A stretch of DNA of 64,000 bases from Flavobacterium psychrophilum (lineage in GTDB: Bacteria > Bacteroidota > Bacteroidia > Flavobacteriales > Flavobacteriaceae): contig CP012388.1 in NCBI GenBank assembly GCA_001708385.1, positions 4,078,803 to 4,142,802 on the forward strand. The letters run 5' to 3'. The position numbers were made by a program, and so were the translations under genes. The notes beneath the pieces were generated by a model. The model made no database searches, was not told the DNA's origin, and worked only from the letters and a program-made list of their open reading frames with translations. Shown piece by piece: positions 41,396-53,000 of this stretch (positions are counted from its first letter, which is position 1; every line of letters begins with the position of its first letter).

Positions 41396-42622
41396 ATGAA
41401 AAACACAATTTATCTAACTGCTATTTCAGCAGCTTTCTTTACATTGGCAGGATGTGCAGATGATGACAAATCTACAACAGCACCTGTAGTAACAGGGCCA
41501 CCCGTAGAATCTAGTGACCCGAATACAAATTACACGCCTGCATTTTCAGGACAAACCCGTGCCAATGGGGCGCAGACTACAACGGCATATGGCTTTGATA
41601 TTTTAACTACAGCGCTGGCTTCTCCATGGGGAATAACCGGTTTACCCGATGGGCGTCTTTTGGTTACAGAAAAGGGTGGAAGTTTACGTATTGTTACGCA
41701 AGCAGGTGTTGTAAGTAATCCGATTACAGGTTTGCCACAGGTAAATGCTGACGGACAGGGCGGGCTTTTAGGAATCTGTCTTGACCCGGATTTTGAATCT
41801 AACAGAATGATTTATTGGGTTTTTGCTGAAGCTGTATCCGGTGGTAATGTTACTGCTGTTGCTAAAGGAAGGCTTTCTTCAAACGATTCGGCAATTGAAT
41901 CGTCTACCGTTATCTATCGTGCAAATCCTGCAAATCCTAGTAACCTGCATTACGGAGGTCGTATTCTTTTTGATAAAACAGGCAACCTTTTAGTAAGTAC
42001 AGGAGAGCGTTCTGTTTTAGAGACACGACCTTTAGCACAATCGGTTACTTCGGGACTTGGAAAGATTATCAGGATTACAACCAACGGTCAGGCTGCACCT
42101 GGAAATCCGTCATTTTCTCAAAGCGGAGCTTTGCCCGAATTATATAGTATAGGTCATAGAAATCCTCAGGGAATTGCATTGCACCCTGTTACAGGAGAAT
42201 TGTGGCAGAGTGAGCATGGGCCAAGAGGAGGAGATGAGATAAACCGTGTTAAGGCAGGAGCAAACTATGGCTGGCCTACAATAACGTACGGAATAGAATA
42301 TAGTGGAGAGCCTATCGGAGATGCTATACAGCAGCAAGATGGCTTGGAGCAACCTGTTTATTACTGGGACCCTGTAGTGTCACCAAGTGGTATGACATTT
42401 TACAAGGGTAACCGCGTTCCGGAGTGGGAGAACAACCTGTTCATAGGAGCACTTAGCGGGTCGCATATTGTTAGGCTTCTTATTCACGATAACCGTGTAA
42501 TTGGTGAAGAAAGGCTTCTTGCAGGTGAAAACCAAAGATTTAGAGACGTTACCCAAACTGCTGATGGTGCATTATATGCTATTACAGACCAGGGAAGGCT
42601 TTACCGTATTGATAAGGAGTAA
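41396..42622 (+). CDS. PQQ-dependent sugar dehydrogenase-like lipoprotein
   Basis: A 408-residue beta-propeller of the soluble glucose dehydrogenase / aldose sugar dehydrogenase family. The ATG at 41396 gives a lipoprotein signal (TAISAAFFTLAGCADDDK, lipobox LAGC). Family motifs are SPWGITGLPDGRLLVTEKGG, GQGGLLGICLDPDF, LHYGGRILFDKTGNLLVSTG, YSIGHRNPQGIALHP, LWQSEHGPRGGDEINRV and GANYGWP, which supply PQQ and calcium contacts. It oxidises sugars to lactones in the periplasm. No PQQ synthesis genes are in the window, so cofactor supply is unknown. Single gene with a terminator downstream. Confidence 0.93.
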   Translation: MKNTIYLTAISAAFFTLAGCADDDKSTTAPVVTGPPVESSDPNTNYTPAFSGQTRANGAQTTTAYGFDILTTALASPWGITGLPDGRLLVTEKGGSLRIVTQAGVVSNPITGLPQVNADGQGGLLGICLDPDFESNRMIYWVFAEAVSGGNVTAVAKGRLSSNDSAIESSTVIYRANPANPSNLHYGGRILFDKTGNLLVSTGERSVLETRPLAQSVTSGLGKIIRITTNGQAAPGNPSFSQSGALPELYSIGHRNPQGIALHPVTGELWQSEHGPRGGDEINRVKAGANYGWPTITYGIEYSGEPIGDAIQQQDGLEQPVYYWDPVVSPSGMTFYKGNRVPEWENNLFIGALSGSHIVRLLIHDNRVIGEERLLAGENQRFRDVTQTADGALYAITDQGRLYRIDKE

Positions 42623-42653
42623 TAATAGTTTCTTCTACATTACGTATAAATAT

Positions 42654-42681
42654 AAAGGCGGCATTATAAAATGCCGCCTTT
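42654..42681. terminator. Bidirectional terminator
   Basis: AAAGGCGGCATT pairs perfectly with AATGCCGCCTTT around a 4-base loop. It separates the sugar dehydrogenase gene from the convergent YceI-family gene. Confidence 0.85.
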
Positions 42682-42741
42682 CCTATTTTACAAAGCTTCG
42701 GTAGTAACAGAAAGCCTCAATATAAATTGATAAGTCAATCC

Positions 42742-43419
42742 TTATTTTTTAGCTGCTTTTACATCGATACCTATTTCGATATCTTTGCTAATCATCCATT
42801 CTGCAGGATCAGTTTCGGAAGTTCCAAATTTGATATCCCAGTCAGCGCGGTTAACTGTAAATTTAGCTTGTATTGTTGCAGTACCATCTAATACAGACAC
42901 TTTTGCAGGGAAAGAAACATTAAGTGCTTTTCCTTTAAGAGTAAGGTTACCGCTTACAGTTTTGTTCGCTCCTTCAACAGCATCTGCTGCAGGCGCTTCC
43001 AAAGCAGCAACTTTAGTAATTTTAAAGTCTGCTGTTGGATTCTTTTCAACATCAAAAAAGTCAGCATTTTTTAGGTGACCTTCCAGGTCAGTATATTTTT
43101 TATCTTTTTCTGTTACCGAGGCCGGATCTACTTTAAGAGAGTTCATATCGATCACAAAATCGCCGGCAGTAAGCTCAGTCCCTTCTACTGATACTTCACC
43201 CGATTTTATGGCAAGCGTACCCCAGCGTGGTGCAAATCCACCTTTATGGAAAGCTTTCCAGTCTACCTTAGATGTTTCAAGGTTTACAGCATACACTTCT
43301 CCTTGTTTTTCAGCCACTTGCTGCTCTTCTCCTGTTGTTGTTTCTCCAGAAGATTTTCCTCCGCAAGCGGTAAGAAATAAAGTAACTGCCGCTAATGTCA
43401 ATACATTTAGTTTTTTCAT
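42742..43419 (-). CDS. YceI-family lipoprotein
   Basis: A 225-residue lipoprotein (VLTLAAVTLFLTACGGKSS, lipobox LTAC) with a YceI lipocalin-like beta-barrel. Family marks are VDWKAFHKGGFAPRWGTLAI, LTAGDFVIDMNSLKV, EGHLKNADFFDVEKNPTADF and VSGNLTLKGKALNVSFPAKV. YceI barrels bind long-chain isoprenoid or amphiphilic ligands in the periplasm. The N-terminal linker (GETTTGEEQQVAEKQGE) is low-complexity. Single gene; function in this organism unknown. Confidence 0.93.
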   Translation of the reverse strand: MKKLNVLTLAAVTLFLTACGGKSSGETTTGEEQQVAEKQGEVYAVNLETSKVDWKAFHKGGFAPRWGTLAIKSGEVSVEGTELTAGDFVIDMNSLKVDPASVTEKDKKYTDLEGHLKNADFFDVEKNPTADFKITKVAALEAPAADAVEGANKTVSGNLTLKGKALNVSFPAKVSVLDGTATIQAKFTVNRADWDIKFGTSETDPAEWMISKDIEIGIDVKAAKK

Positions 43420-43513
43420 TTTTTAAATTTTTGTGTTTATATTTATTATTGGTCCTATTGCTATGGTGTTCCATCGCAACCCAAATATATAACAAATGCA
43501 ATTATTTTTCTAA

Positions 43514-43879
43514 CTATTGTTGCTCATCGGGAACGAAGTAGGTATCAGCATTTTCCTGATATACTATGTAAACCCTCTTCCACGGATCATCATTTAACAA
43601 CCTCCATGTATGTCCGGTACCGGTATGGTCTGTAGCCAACAACACATCTCCCGGATATAAGGTAAACGAGGCTCATGTTTTTGTTGTAAACTCGAGAATT
43701 CCTGATAGGTTAATTACATATTGCGGCACAGGGTCATTGTGCCAGTCTGAAAACGAATTGGCGGCCGTCTCCTTAAAAACAATATGATCTGCCTTTACAA
43801 GTTTTTCTGTGCTTATGCTGCCGCTTTTAAAATGAGAATTACCATCGGCACCTGTGTATAAAAAATAGGCTCGTATCAT
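43514..43879 (-). pseudogene. Cupin-domain protein interrupted by an in-frame TGA
   Basis: From the ATG at 43879 the frame encodes 68 residues (MIRAYFLYTGADGNSHFKSG, with DWHNDPVPQYVINLSGILEF as cupin motif 1) and then meets TGA at 43673-43675. Reading straight through without any shift restores 52 more residues of the same cupin: ASFTLYPGDVLLATDHTGTG, HTWRLLNDDPWKRVYIVYQ and PDEQQ, ending at TAG 43514. The interruption is exactly one codon between KT and ASFTLYPGD, where a Gly or Glu codon (GGA or GAA, one base from TGA) would be expected. So either a recent nonsense mutation or a sequencing error has broken a small cupin gene. Confidence 0.75.
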
Positions 43880-44096
43880 GCTGAAATATTTTAATTGTTA
43901 TTATATGATTCATTACTGTCTCTAAGTTATTTCATTAAATGGCATCCGCGTTATATCAATCTGTAGTCAGGCAAAAAGTGTCGTTCAAAAGGGTGTTTAC
44001 AAAGCCGCACTCCTATAGTTAAGCTAACGAAAGTATAAAGTTTAACTGGGTGTACCCTGCAATTGTTACCTTTATAACAGGTAGAATGATAACCAC

Positions 44097-44104
44097 TAAA
44101 TTTG
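44097..44104 (+). promoter_or_regulatory. Candidate -7 box of the gene at 44145
   Basis: TAAATTTG matches TAnnTTTG and lies 40 bases before the ATG at 44145; no -33 TTTG is present at the right spacing. The rest of 43880-44144 holds nothing I can recognise. Confidence 0.35.
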
Positions 44105-44144
44105 TAATGGACTTTGGAGAGGTACCACTAATAACGATATCAAG

Positions 44145-44537
44145 ATGGAAATAAATGAACAGCTTTTCTGGCTATTTATCCTGGCTTTACCCATTGCCTG
44201 TGTTGCATGGACTGTAACCCATGAAGAGGTATTTAGAGAGCCTAGAGAATATTGTGTATCAAAAAGTAAAAAATCCGATAGACTCTATAAAAGGAAATTC
44301 TTTTATCTTTTTACGTGCGAATATTGCTTTAGTCATTACGTTACCATTTTTTTCTTATTCCTTACCAATTTCAGGTTGCTGTTAGATGATTGGAGAGGAT
44401 ACATTATCTCGGGCTTTGCTTTGGTCTTTGTTGCCAATTTATATATGAGCCTTTTCGCGTTACTCCGTCAGGCTATTAAAAAAGAGAAAACAGAAATAGA
44501 GGTACTGACTCAGGAAAAAATTCAAAAGGAGAAGTAA
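44145..44537 (+). CDS. Membrane protein with CxxC motif, 130 aa
   Basis: Unrecognised. Three hydrophobic helices are visible: residues 7-24 (LFWLFILALPIACVAWTV), 64-80 (HYVTIFFLFLTNFRLLL) and 86-106 (GYIISGFALVFVANLYMSL). Before the second helix is FTCEYCFSHYVT, a C-x-x-C at the membrane boundary recalling the CP(F/W)C motif of DUF1360-like proteins. The C-terminus is highly charged (KKEKTEIEVLTQEKIQKEK), predicted cytoplasmic coiled coil. Single gene with an adjacent candidate promoter. Confidence 0.65.
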   Translation: MEINEQLFWLFILALPIACVAWTVTHEEVFREPREYCVSKSKKSDRLYKRKFFYLFTCEYCFSHYVTIFFLFLTNFRLLLDDWRGYIISGFALVFVANLYMSLFALLRQAIKKEKTEIEVLTQEKIQKEK

Positions 44538-44675
44538 AAAACGCGTGACAGGGGGTATACTCTGATTTACTTCTGCGCATCTTTATTTTAAATGTGAAAG
44601 AGAATTAAACTGCTTTGCCGTTAGCTTATTAAGTTTTACATTTAGATGAATTCCTTGCTGTGATCTGGAATAAGG

Positions 44676-44800
44676 GGCATAGGGATAGAAACTGCCAATC
44701 TTCAAAAAAACTTAATGCTTTTTATGGGGAAGATTTATTAACCACAAAGCGTTTTGGCGGTAGTGGTGTTGGTATAACAATTAGCAATAAACTTCTTTAA
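44676..44800 (+). pseudogene. Decayed 3' end of a histidine kinase ATPase domain
   Basis: Frame 3 encodes GIGIETANLQK from 44676 (the G1 box text of a histidine kinase). A different frame then continues as NAFYGEDLLTTKRFGGSGVG and ITISNKLL before a stop at 44800, matching the F-box/G2 pattern of hybrid kinases (PFSQ.DSSTTKRFGGSGLGLTISNKLL). The two halves are joined by a frameshift and followed by stops, and nothing upstream preserves the rest of the kinase. It is a gene relic in a 440-bp gap. Confidence 0.6.
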
Positions 44801-44979
44801 ATGAGTGGAAGCGTATCTTAAATATAGGGAACTTATAAAATCGTGTAGGAAACTTGAAGTAAATTACAATATTTCAAAACCTATTACAAGCCGGTAATTG
44901 AATCACTTCATTTTGTAGCAGATCAGTATTATTTTTAAGTAAAATTTAAATAATTAACAGAGACTGCTATCTTTGGAAA

Positions 44980-46779
44980 ATGAAACAGAAATATAATATA
45001 TATTCTCATATCGTTTTATTATTTGTAATTGCATTACTGCTTTACGCGTGTAAGGACAACAATACAAATATTGAATATGTCGTAAATAGAGATAACATTA
45101 ATTTTGAATCTATAGCTGCTACAAACGTTTCTGAAGCGAGGAGAATTACAGACCAGATGATCCGTAAGGCAGAATCAACAGAAAACGACTCACTTTTTTT
45201 AAAAGGCTATTATTACAGGACACTTCTGGATGTAAATACAGGACTAACCGACAGGGTTATCAAGGATAGTGAACGTGCACTTGAATATTCTGAAAAGCTG
45301 AATGACGAATATTACAAGAACAAGATATTTACAATGCTGGGCAAGTACTACGTACTTCAGAGTGAATATACAATTGCACTGAATTATTACCTTAAGGCGC
45401 GTGATTATTTTGATAAAAATAATGATTTAGAAAATTTATCTGTCGCTTATAATGGATTAGGAATTCTTTACTTTGAGATGGGGGATTTTGATAATTGCAT
45501 TGTAAACTTTAATAAAGCTTTTGACATTTATAACAAATCGGGAGACGAGAGAGGTATTGGTGTGTTTTACGGTAATATGGGTAATGTTTACATGATTAAA
45601 GAAGATTTTTTAAAGGCCAAAGAGTATCAGGAGAAATCACTTGAAACATTTACAACATTAAAAGATACCGTTAATATTGTCAGCATAATGATCAATATCA
45701 GTAATATTGAATCTAATCTTAAAAATTACGATTCTTCTTTTAAAATGCTGGACGAAGCTTTAAGACTTTCTGAAACAATAAAAAATCAACGATTAAAAGA
45801 GAGAATATTGCTTAATTATGGCCTTGTTTACTCTGAAACCAATGAGCTGGCTAAAGCAAAAACCTACCTTAACGAACAGATTGAACTTACTAAGACCATT
45901 AATTTTCCTAGAGGTGAACTTGATGCGTTAGAAAGATTGGCAGAAATAGCGAAGACAGAGAATAAGTACAAAGAATATGCCGAATACACAAGAAGTTATT
46001 ACAAGTTAAAAGATAGCGTATACGGCTCTGAAGTAAAGCAAAAAATAGAAGAATTAAAGTGGGCCAATGAATTTGAGAAATCTGAACTGGAAAAAAACCT
46101 GCTTAAGAGTAAATACGATATTGAAAAGGAGAGGAGCAATTATCTTACTTTTTCAATTATTCTAACTGCATTTGTGTCTTTGCTTATTATTGGGTTTGTA
46201 TGGCTATTTTACAGAAATAATAAGAAGAGCTTACAGATTAGTGAGTTCGAAAATGAGAAACTTCAGGAAAACATACTTCGGGAACAAATTAGTCATGAAA
46301 AGGAAAAGGCTGAAAACGAATTGCTTAAGCTAAAGTCGGAACAGCAGGAGCTGGAACTTGATACAAAAAACAGGGAAATTACAGCTATTAGTCTTCAACT
46401 CATCGCTAAAAACAAGCTTATGTCCGAAATCTCGGAGATACTGGAAAATAGCAAAAAATCGAAGTCTAATATTGAGGCCGACTTAAAATCGATACTTTTT
46501 CAGAATCAGAATCAGGAAAAAGATTGGGAGCAGTTTCGGGACGTTTTCGAAAAGATCCACCCGGGCTTTTTTGAAAAAATAAAATCAGAATATCCTCAAC
46601 TTTCAACAACCGATGTAAGAATATGTGCTTATGTTAAGATAAGAATGTCGTTGAACGAAGTTGCCAGTCTTTTAAACATTTCGTTGCAAAGTCTCCATAC
46701 GTCAAGATATAGGATCAGGAAGAAGCTTAATTTGACATCGGATCAAAATCTTGATGATTTTATCTTCGAAATACAGTAA
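44980..46779 (+). CDS. TPR-transmembrane-HTH regulator
   Basis: A 599-residue protein of a typical Bacteroidetes design. The N-terminus is lipoprotein-like (VLLFVIALLLYACKDNN). Residues about 75-345 hold six or so TPR repeats (AYNGLGILYFEMGDFDNCIV, then FYGNMGNVYMIKEDFLKAKE). A transmembrane helix lies at 386-410 (LTFSIILTAFVSLLIIGFVWLF), then a long coiled coil (410-490). The C-terminal 90 residues form a LuxR-like HTH: YPQLSTTDVRICAYVKIRMS and NEVASLLNISLQSLHTSRYRIRKKL in part. It likely senses periplasmic signals and regulates transcription from the membrane. It stands directly upstream of the two giant surface-protein genes, its plausible targets. Confidence 0.85.
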   Translation: MKQKYNIYSHIVLLFVIALLLYACKDNNTNIEYVVNRDNINFESIAATNVSEARRITDQMIRKAESTENDSLFLKGYYYRTLLDVNTGLTDRVIKDSERALEYSEKLNDEYYKNKIFTMLGKYYVLQSEYTIALNYYLKARDYFDKNNDLENLSVAYNGLGILYFEMGDFDNCIVNFNKAFDIYNKSGDERGIGVFYGNMGNVYMIKEDFLKAKEYQEKSLETFTTLKDTVNIVSIMINISNIESNLKNYDSSFKMLDEALRLSETIKNQRLKERILLNYGLVYSETNELAKAKTYLNEQIELTKTINFPRGELDALERLAEIAKTENKYKEYAEYTRSYYKLKDSVYGSEVKQKIEELKWANEFEKSELEKNLLKSKYDIEKERSNYLTFSIILTAFVSLLIIGFVWLFYRNNKKSLQISEFENEKLQENILREQISHEKEKAENELLKLKSEQQELELDTKNREITAISLQLIAKNKLMSEISEILENSKKSKSNIEADLKSILFQNQNQEKDWEQFRDVFEKIHPGFFEKIKSEYPQLSTTDVRICAYVKIRMSLNEVASLLNISLQSLHTSRYRIRKKLNLTSDQNLDDFIFEIQ

Positions 46780-47097
46780 CGTTTTAATTATATTCATAAC
46801 CTTTTAGTTAAATTCAGGGAAACTATATTTAGAGAATTATTTACATAACTATTTCAAAAGTTAAAATTTACTTAATATCTAAATTCGATAGTCTTGTATT
46901 CCGAATACAACCATTTAATAACATTGTTCATTTGTGTTAGTTGTTATGTTTGATATATGTGTTTGATTATCAGTGTTCTGTTTTTAAATTTATTTTTATC
47001 TGTACAGTATTTGTCTAGGAGTATAAAAACCGTTTTTCTCATATAAAATTTACTTTTGAGTTTCTATTACTACTTAAAAACTAAATATTAATTAACT
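46780..47097 (+). promoter_or_regulatory. Upstream region of the first giant surface protein gene
   Basis: An AT-rich 318-bp gap with no gene. TACTTTTG at 47051-47058 matches TAnnTTTG and lies 40 bases before the ATG at 47098. The same octamer precedes the second giant gene (53791-53798). Confidence 0.45.
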
Positions 47098-50000
47098 ATG
47101 AGAAAAATTACATTACTACTGCTGGTAGTGTTTATTTTTACCTTTGGAACATCCTACGGTCAATGGACTCAAAACTTTGAAAATGGGATACCTTCAAACT
47201 GGGAGAAATTTACATTGCTAAACGGGGCACCGGGTACAGTACCGGAATGGGGTAACTCAACAGGAACAACCTGCCAGGGTACAACCGGAGCTTATGTATC
47301 AAATGCGCTTATTGGCGTAGGGAATACATTACAGGCGTGGTTGGTAACTCCACAAATTTCGATACCTGCAAATGCAGATTTATCATTTTTGGCGTTGCAG
47401 ACTTACCCTGCTCAAAACGGAAGTATTTATCAGCTATGGGCTTCAACAACTTCTCAGACTGATACTTCTACGTTTACTTTGGTTAAATCGTGGACAGAAA
47501 ATGAAATGAATCCAGGAAATCAGATTGCCTGTTATAAGCAGACAGTAGATTTAGCTGCCTTTGCTAATCAGAATGTTTATCTGGCTTTTGTAAAAAGAGA
47601 CACTCAATACGGTAATGCAATTCAGGGTGAAAGATTTACACTTGATGACATTAGGATTATTGCAAGATGTTTGCCGGCAACGTCATCAATCGGTGTTGCA
47701 ACGGGAGCTACAACTGCAAATATTACCATAAACGGAACGCCGTCTGGCACTTGGGATATTAATCTTATTCCAGGAAGCACTACTGCTCCAAATACTGGTG
47801 TTATAACACATACAGGAACTGCTTCACCAATAGCCGTTACAGATTTACTACCTTCAACTCCTTACACATATTACGTAAGGGCAAATTGTGGTGCTACACA
47901 GAGTAACTGGATAGGCCCTTATAACTTTACAACATTTCAGGCGGCTGCTTCATTACCATTCTCTGATAATTTTGAATCTACAAATGTAGGATGGTCAATG
48001 AGTACAGGTACGCAGCTTAACAAATGGTTTGTTGGCAATGCGGCAAATAACGGTGCTTCAAAATCACTTTACGTGAGCAACAATAATGGGGCTGCCAATG
48101 CGTACACAATAACACAATCATCTATAGTGCACGCATATAGAGACTTAACTATTCCTGCGGGAAGTACTAATATTGGTATTTCATTCGATTGGAAAGGTTT
48201 AGGCGATGGTAACGGTAACGATTATTTTTATGTCTGGGCAGTACCGGCTACTTTTAATCCGGTAGCGGGTACAGGTATAAATGCTGCAACAGACAGGATA
48301 CGAATTGCTGATAAATTCTATAATTCAGCTAATTATCAGCCGTATGCTTATATGCTAAACGCAACCCAGTTTGCCGGTCAAACAATGCGTTTAGTATTTG
48401 AATGGAGAAATGATGCATTAAACGGTGTACAGCCACCTGCATCTATAGACAATGTATCGGTAAATGTTATAAATTGTAATGTTCCTTCAAGCATTACATA
48501 TGCAGGTATCACAACTAACGGCGGTACTATTAACTGGCAGGAAACAGGCACTGCTACAGAATGGAATATTCTTATTCAGCCTTGGGGAACTCCTTTCCCG
48601 GCAAGTACAGTTCCCGGTATAACAACTACGCAACCTACATATACTGCAACTAACCTTAATTCAACGTCGGCTTACGATGTATATGTAAGATCGGTTTGTT
48701 CGTCTACGAACAAAAGTTTTTGGGTAAAAGCTGCAACCAGGTTAATTACGGCGTGTGGTACTATACTGCCTCCTTTTACGGAAACATTTAACTCTACATC
48801 TCCAAGTAAATCGTGCTGGAAAGTAGTTGATGCAAATGGAGATAACCTTACATGGAATCTTAATACAACATATCTTCCATATGAAGGAGACCAATTGGCT
48901 TCGCTTGCCAGATATTGGAATTCTACAAGTAATAATGACTGGTTAATCAGCCCGGCTATACAACTAAACGGTAACCAAAGGGTAAAATTCCGTTATAGAG
49001 TGGTTTCTGCATCTTATACTACAGAGCTGGAAGTAAAATTATCTACTACAGGTAATAATGTAGCAGACTTTACCAATGTATTAATGCCTCAACAGATCAT
49101 TAATAACACAGTATACGACCAGAAAATCATATATCTTAATAACTATACAGGTGTTGCGTATATAGCGTTACATGTTCCAAATGTAACTAATAATAGCTGG
49201 ACACTTTGGATTGACGAATTTGTTGTTGAAGATATACCCGGTTGTGCAGCTCCGACGGCACTTACTGCATCTAACACAAGCAATACAAGTGGCACCTTAT
49301 CCTGGAATGCAGGATATCAGGAAACACAATGGGAGGTTAAAGTACAACCTGCTAACACAGGCGTACCTACAACAGACGGTACATTAGTTTCTTCATCTAC
49401 ATATAATGCTGCAAACTTAAATCCGGCAACACTTTACGAATACTATGTAAGAGCATATTGTTCTTCAACAAGTAAAAGTGAATGGGTGGGTCCATTTGTA
49501 TTTAATACAACAGTTTGTCCTGTTGAAAACAGATGTGATTACAAGTTTACCATCAGGGCTACTTCCGGTAATGGAACATTCTCTAAACTAAATGTATATC
49601 AAAATGGTATATTAGTAGGTACAATAAATGCAGGATCAGGATTGTTAAATTCAGGTAATGTTGCTATGTGTCCCGGTATTCCATTTACATTAAACTGGGA
49701 TTACAATAGCTGGAGTGATTATGTAGCTGAAGTTACCGTTTTAGATTCTTACGATGAGATTGTTTACAGTTATGTAAAAGGTGTAACTCCGGTTATACTG
49801 CCTATTACAGTCCCTGTATTCTCCGGTACGGCAACATGTACACCCGTTGCTTGTCCTAAGCCTCAAAATGTAATAACTACAGGTAATACGCCAAACGCTA
49901 TAACAATAGACTGGACAGAAGCAGGATCAGCTACATCATGGGAAGTTTTTGCTGTGTCTACAGGAGAAGCTGCACCAACGGCTGATAGCGAAGGGGAAGT

Positions 50001-53000
50001 TGTAACAGCTCACCCTTATACATTGGCTAACCTTACACCGGGCAGAAGATATTCTTTCTATGTAAGAGCTATTTGTAGTGAAACAAGTAAAAGCTCTTGG
50101 ACTTTAGAGAAAGTATTCTATAGTAAAATTACTAATGATGAGTGTAGTACAGCGTACGTATTACCTGTTAGTACAACAGGTTATTGTGATACTCCATACA
50201 GGGCAACATTATTAGGTGCTACTGCATCGGCACAAGCCAATGTATGTGGAATAGCTGCCTATGCTAATGACGACGTTTGGTTTGAATTTACAGCTTCATC
50301 TGCATCTCACATACTTTATATTAATAACAGGGCGGGTTCTGCTACGACCACTCTTAACCTAAGTAAAGTATTATACAGTGGCAGTTGTGATAACCTAACT
50401 CAGGTTCAGTGTATTCAGGGTAATAATGTACAATATAATACTACATTTTTTATCACAGGAAATAATATTAATAACAACGATGTGTTACTAAATAACCTTA
50501 CAGTAGGTACTACTTACAAACTAAGGATATTCTCTAACTATGCTGCAGCTAACGATACACGTTTTGATATTTGTATTGCTACTCCTGCAACACCTATTAC
50601 TATAGACCAGACAACGTATACTGAAGAGCAGCTAATAAGTGACGTGCTTGTAAATGAGAACTGTGCACAGGTTTCTAACCTTAACTATTCTACAGGTACA
50701 AATTATGGTGCTGCTCATAATGGTATCGGTTATTTTGATGCTAATGGATCTGATTTCCCTTTCCAGAATGGTATCATACTTTCAACAGGTAAGGCAGGGA
50801 CTGCGGTAGGGCCAAAAACAACTATTCAGTCAAACAGTTACCAACAAACAGTATCACCGTATAGCATTTTGTGGCTGGGTGATCAGGATCTATACAATTA
50901 TGTATCTGCTTCTGGTACGATTCCCGGGCTTGTAAATTTCTACAACGCTACATCTATAGAGTTCGACTTTATGGCTTATGGTACAGAGATGTCGTTCGAC
51001 TTCCTGTTTGCTTCAGAAGATTACGGACTATTCCAGTGTAACTATGGTGACGCATTTGCATTTTTTTTAACAGACGAAGACGGAAACACTGTAAACCTTG
51101 CTACATTACCGGATACAACATTACCTGTATCTGTTAGTACAACAAGAGATAACAAGATGAACTACGATGTTAACGGTAGTAACTGTACTGCTGGTAACCC
51201 TGAATTTTTTGACAAGCTTTACGATGGCTACAAAGGTGTATCAAGATATGCTGCATCAGATAACTTTATGGGTCACACTGTACCACTAAAAGTAAAGTCT
51301 GCTGTTGTTCCGGGTGCTACTTACCGTATTAAAATGGTAATTGCCGAAACAAATGATGGAAACTATGATTCTGCTATTTTCCTTGACGGAAACAGTTTTG
51401 ACGTAGGACGTATTAATTTTGGTGATGATTTACTTGTAAGCACAAATACTGCGGTATGCTATGGTGCACAAAAAGTGCTGGATACCAAACTAAGCAATAC
51501 ATACTTTAACTTCGTTTGGAGTAAAGATGACGTTGTAATTGACGGAGCTACAGCTGCAACCTATACAGTAACGGAGGCTGGAACTTATAAAGTTTCTGCT
51601 ACAGTTATAACATCAGGATGTACAACGAGCGATGAGATTGTAATTGAGTTCAACGAAAACATTGCAACCACAGTAAATGCTCCGGCTGACCTGACTCTAT
51701 GTTCTTCTACAACCGAAGCATCATTCAATCTTAGCCTTAACACAACAACAATACTTGAAGATGTTGCAAATGCTGCAGATTTTGCTGTTAGCTATTTTGA
51801 AACTGAAGCTTTAGCGCAAACAGGTGATGCTGCCGATGCTATTGCCGATACAGCTGCTTATATAGCTGCAAACGACAACACAGTATATGTACGTGTTGAA
51901 AATACTGTAACAGGATGTTTCATTATAGATTCATTTAAAACAATTGTAACACCTAATAGCGCTGCGGTACTTGAATTCTCGTATGCTGACGATATTTGTG
52001 CTATAGCTACACAAAATCCTGCACCGGTTAAAGCCACAGGTTTTGCTGAAGGTGGTACATACAGCATTACAGATACAAATATTACGATAGACGCTGCAAC
52101 AGGTATTATCGACCTTACAGCTACACAGCCGGGTACGTATGAAATCACATATACGCTAGCCGATGCTAATTGTCTAACAGGTGGTGCCTATGAGGCAACA
52201 GTAATAATAAATGCAACGGCACAGCCTGCTATAACTTTTAGCTATGCTGATACTTGTGTACTGGCAGCTAATGCTACGCCAGTACTTCCAACAGAATTTA
52301 TAACAGGTGGTGCATATTCTTCTGCAACACTAACTGTTGATGCACAAACAGGAGAAATAGATTTAAGTACTGCAACTGTAGGCGCTCACGATATTAGTTA
52401 TGAAGTGATTGCTGACGCTGCGAATTGTACAGCTGCTGCAACATATACGGCTACGATAAATCTAACAGCTCCAACACAGCCGGCTATAACGTTCAGTTAC
52501 GCTGATACCTGCGTACTGGCTTCTAATGCTACGCCAGTACTTCCAACAGGATTTGTAACAGGTGGTACATATTCTTCTTCAACATTAACTGTTGATGCAC
52601 AAACAGGAGAAATAGATTTAAGTACTGCAACTGCAGGTACTCATGATATTACTTACGAAGTGGTTGCTGATGCATCTAATTGTACAGCTGCGGATAGCTA
52701 TACTGCAACAATTACAATTACAGAATCTATAGTTCCTGTAACATCATTTACGTATGAAATGGCATATTGTATGGGTGCAGGTGTTGTAACTCCTGAATTA
52801 GCATCGGGCTTTACTAGCGGAGGTGTATTTAGTTCAGATAATCAGAATCTTGTAATTAACAATGCTGATGGTTCTATCGATGTTTCAGCCAGTCAGCCGG
52901 GTACTTATGTTATCACATATACATACACAGCTCAGCAGGATTGCGAACAAAATGCAAGCAGTGTGTTCACAGTTACACTTCAGGATGGTTTAGAGGCAAA

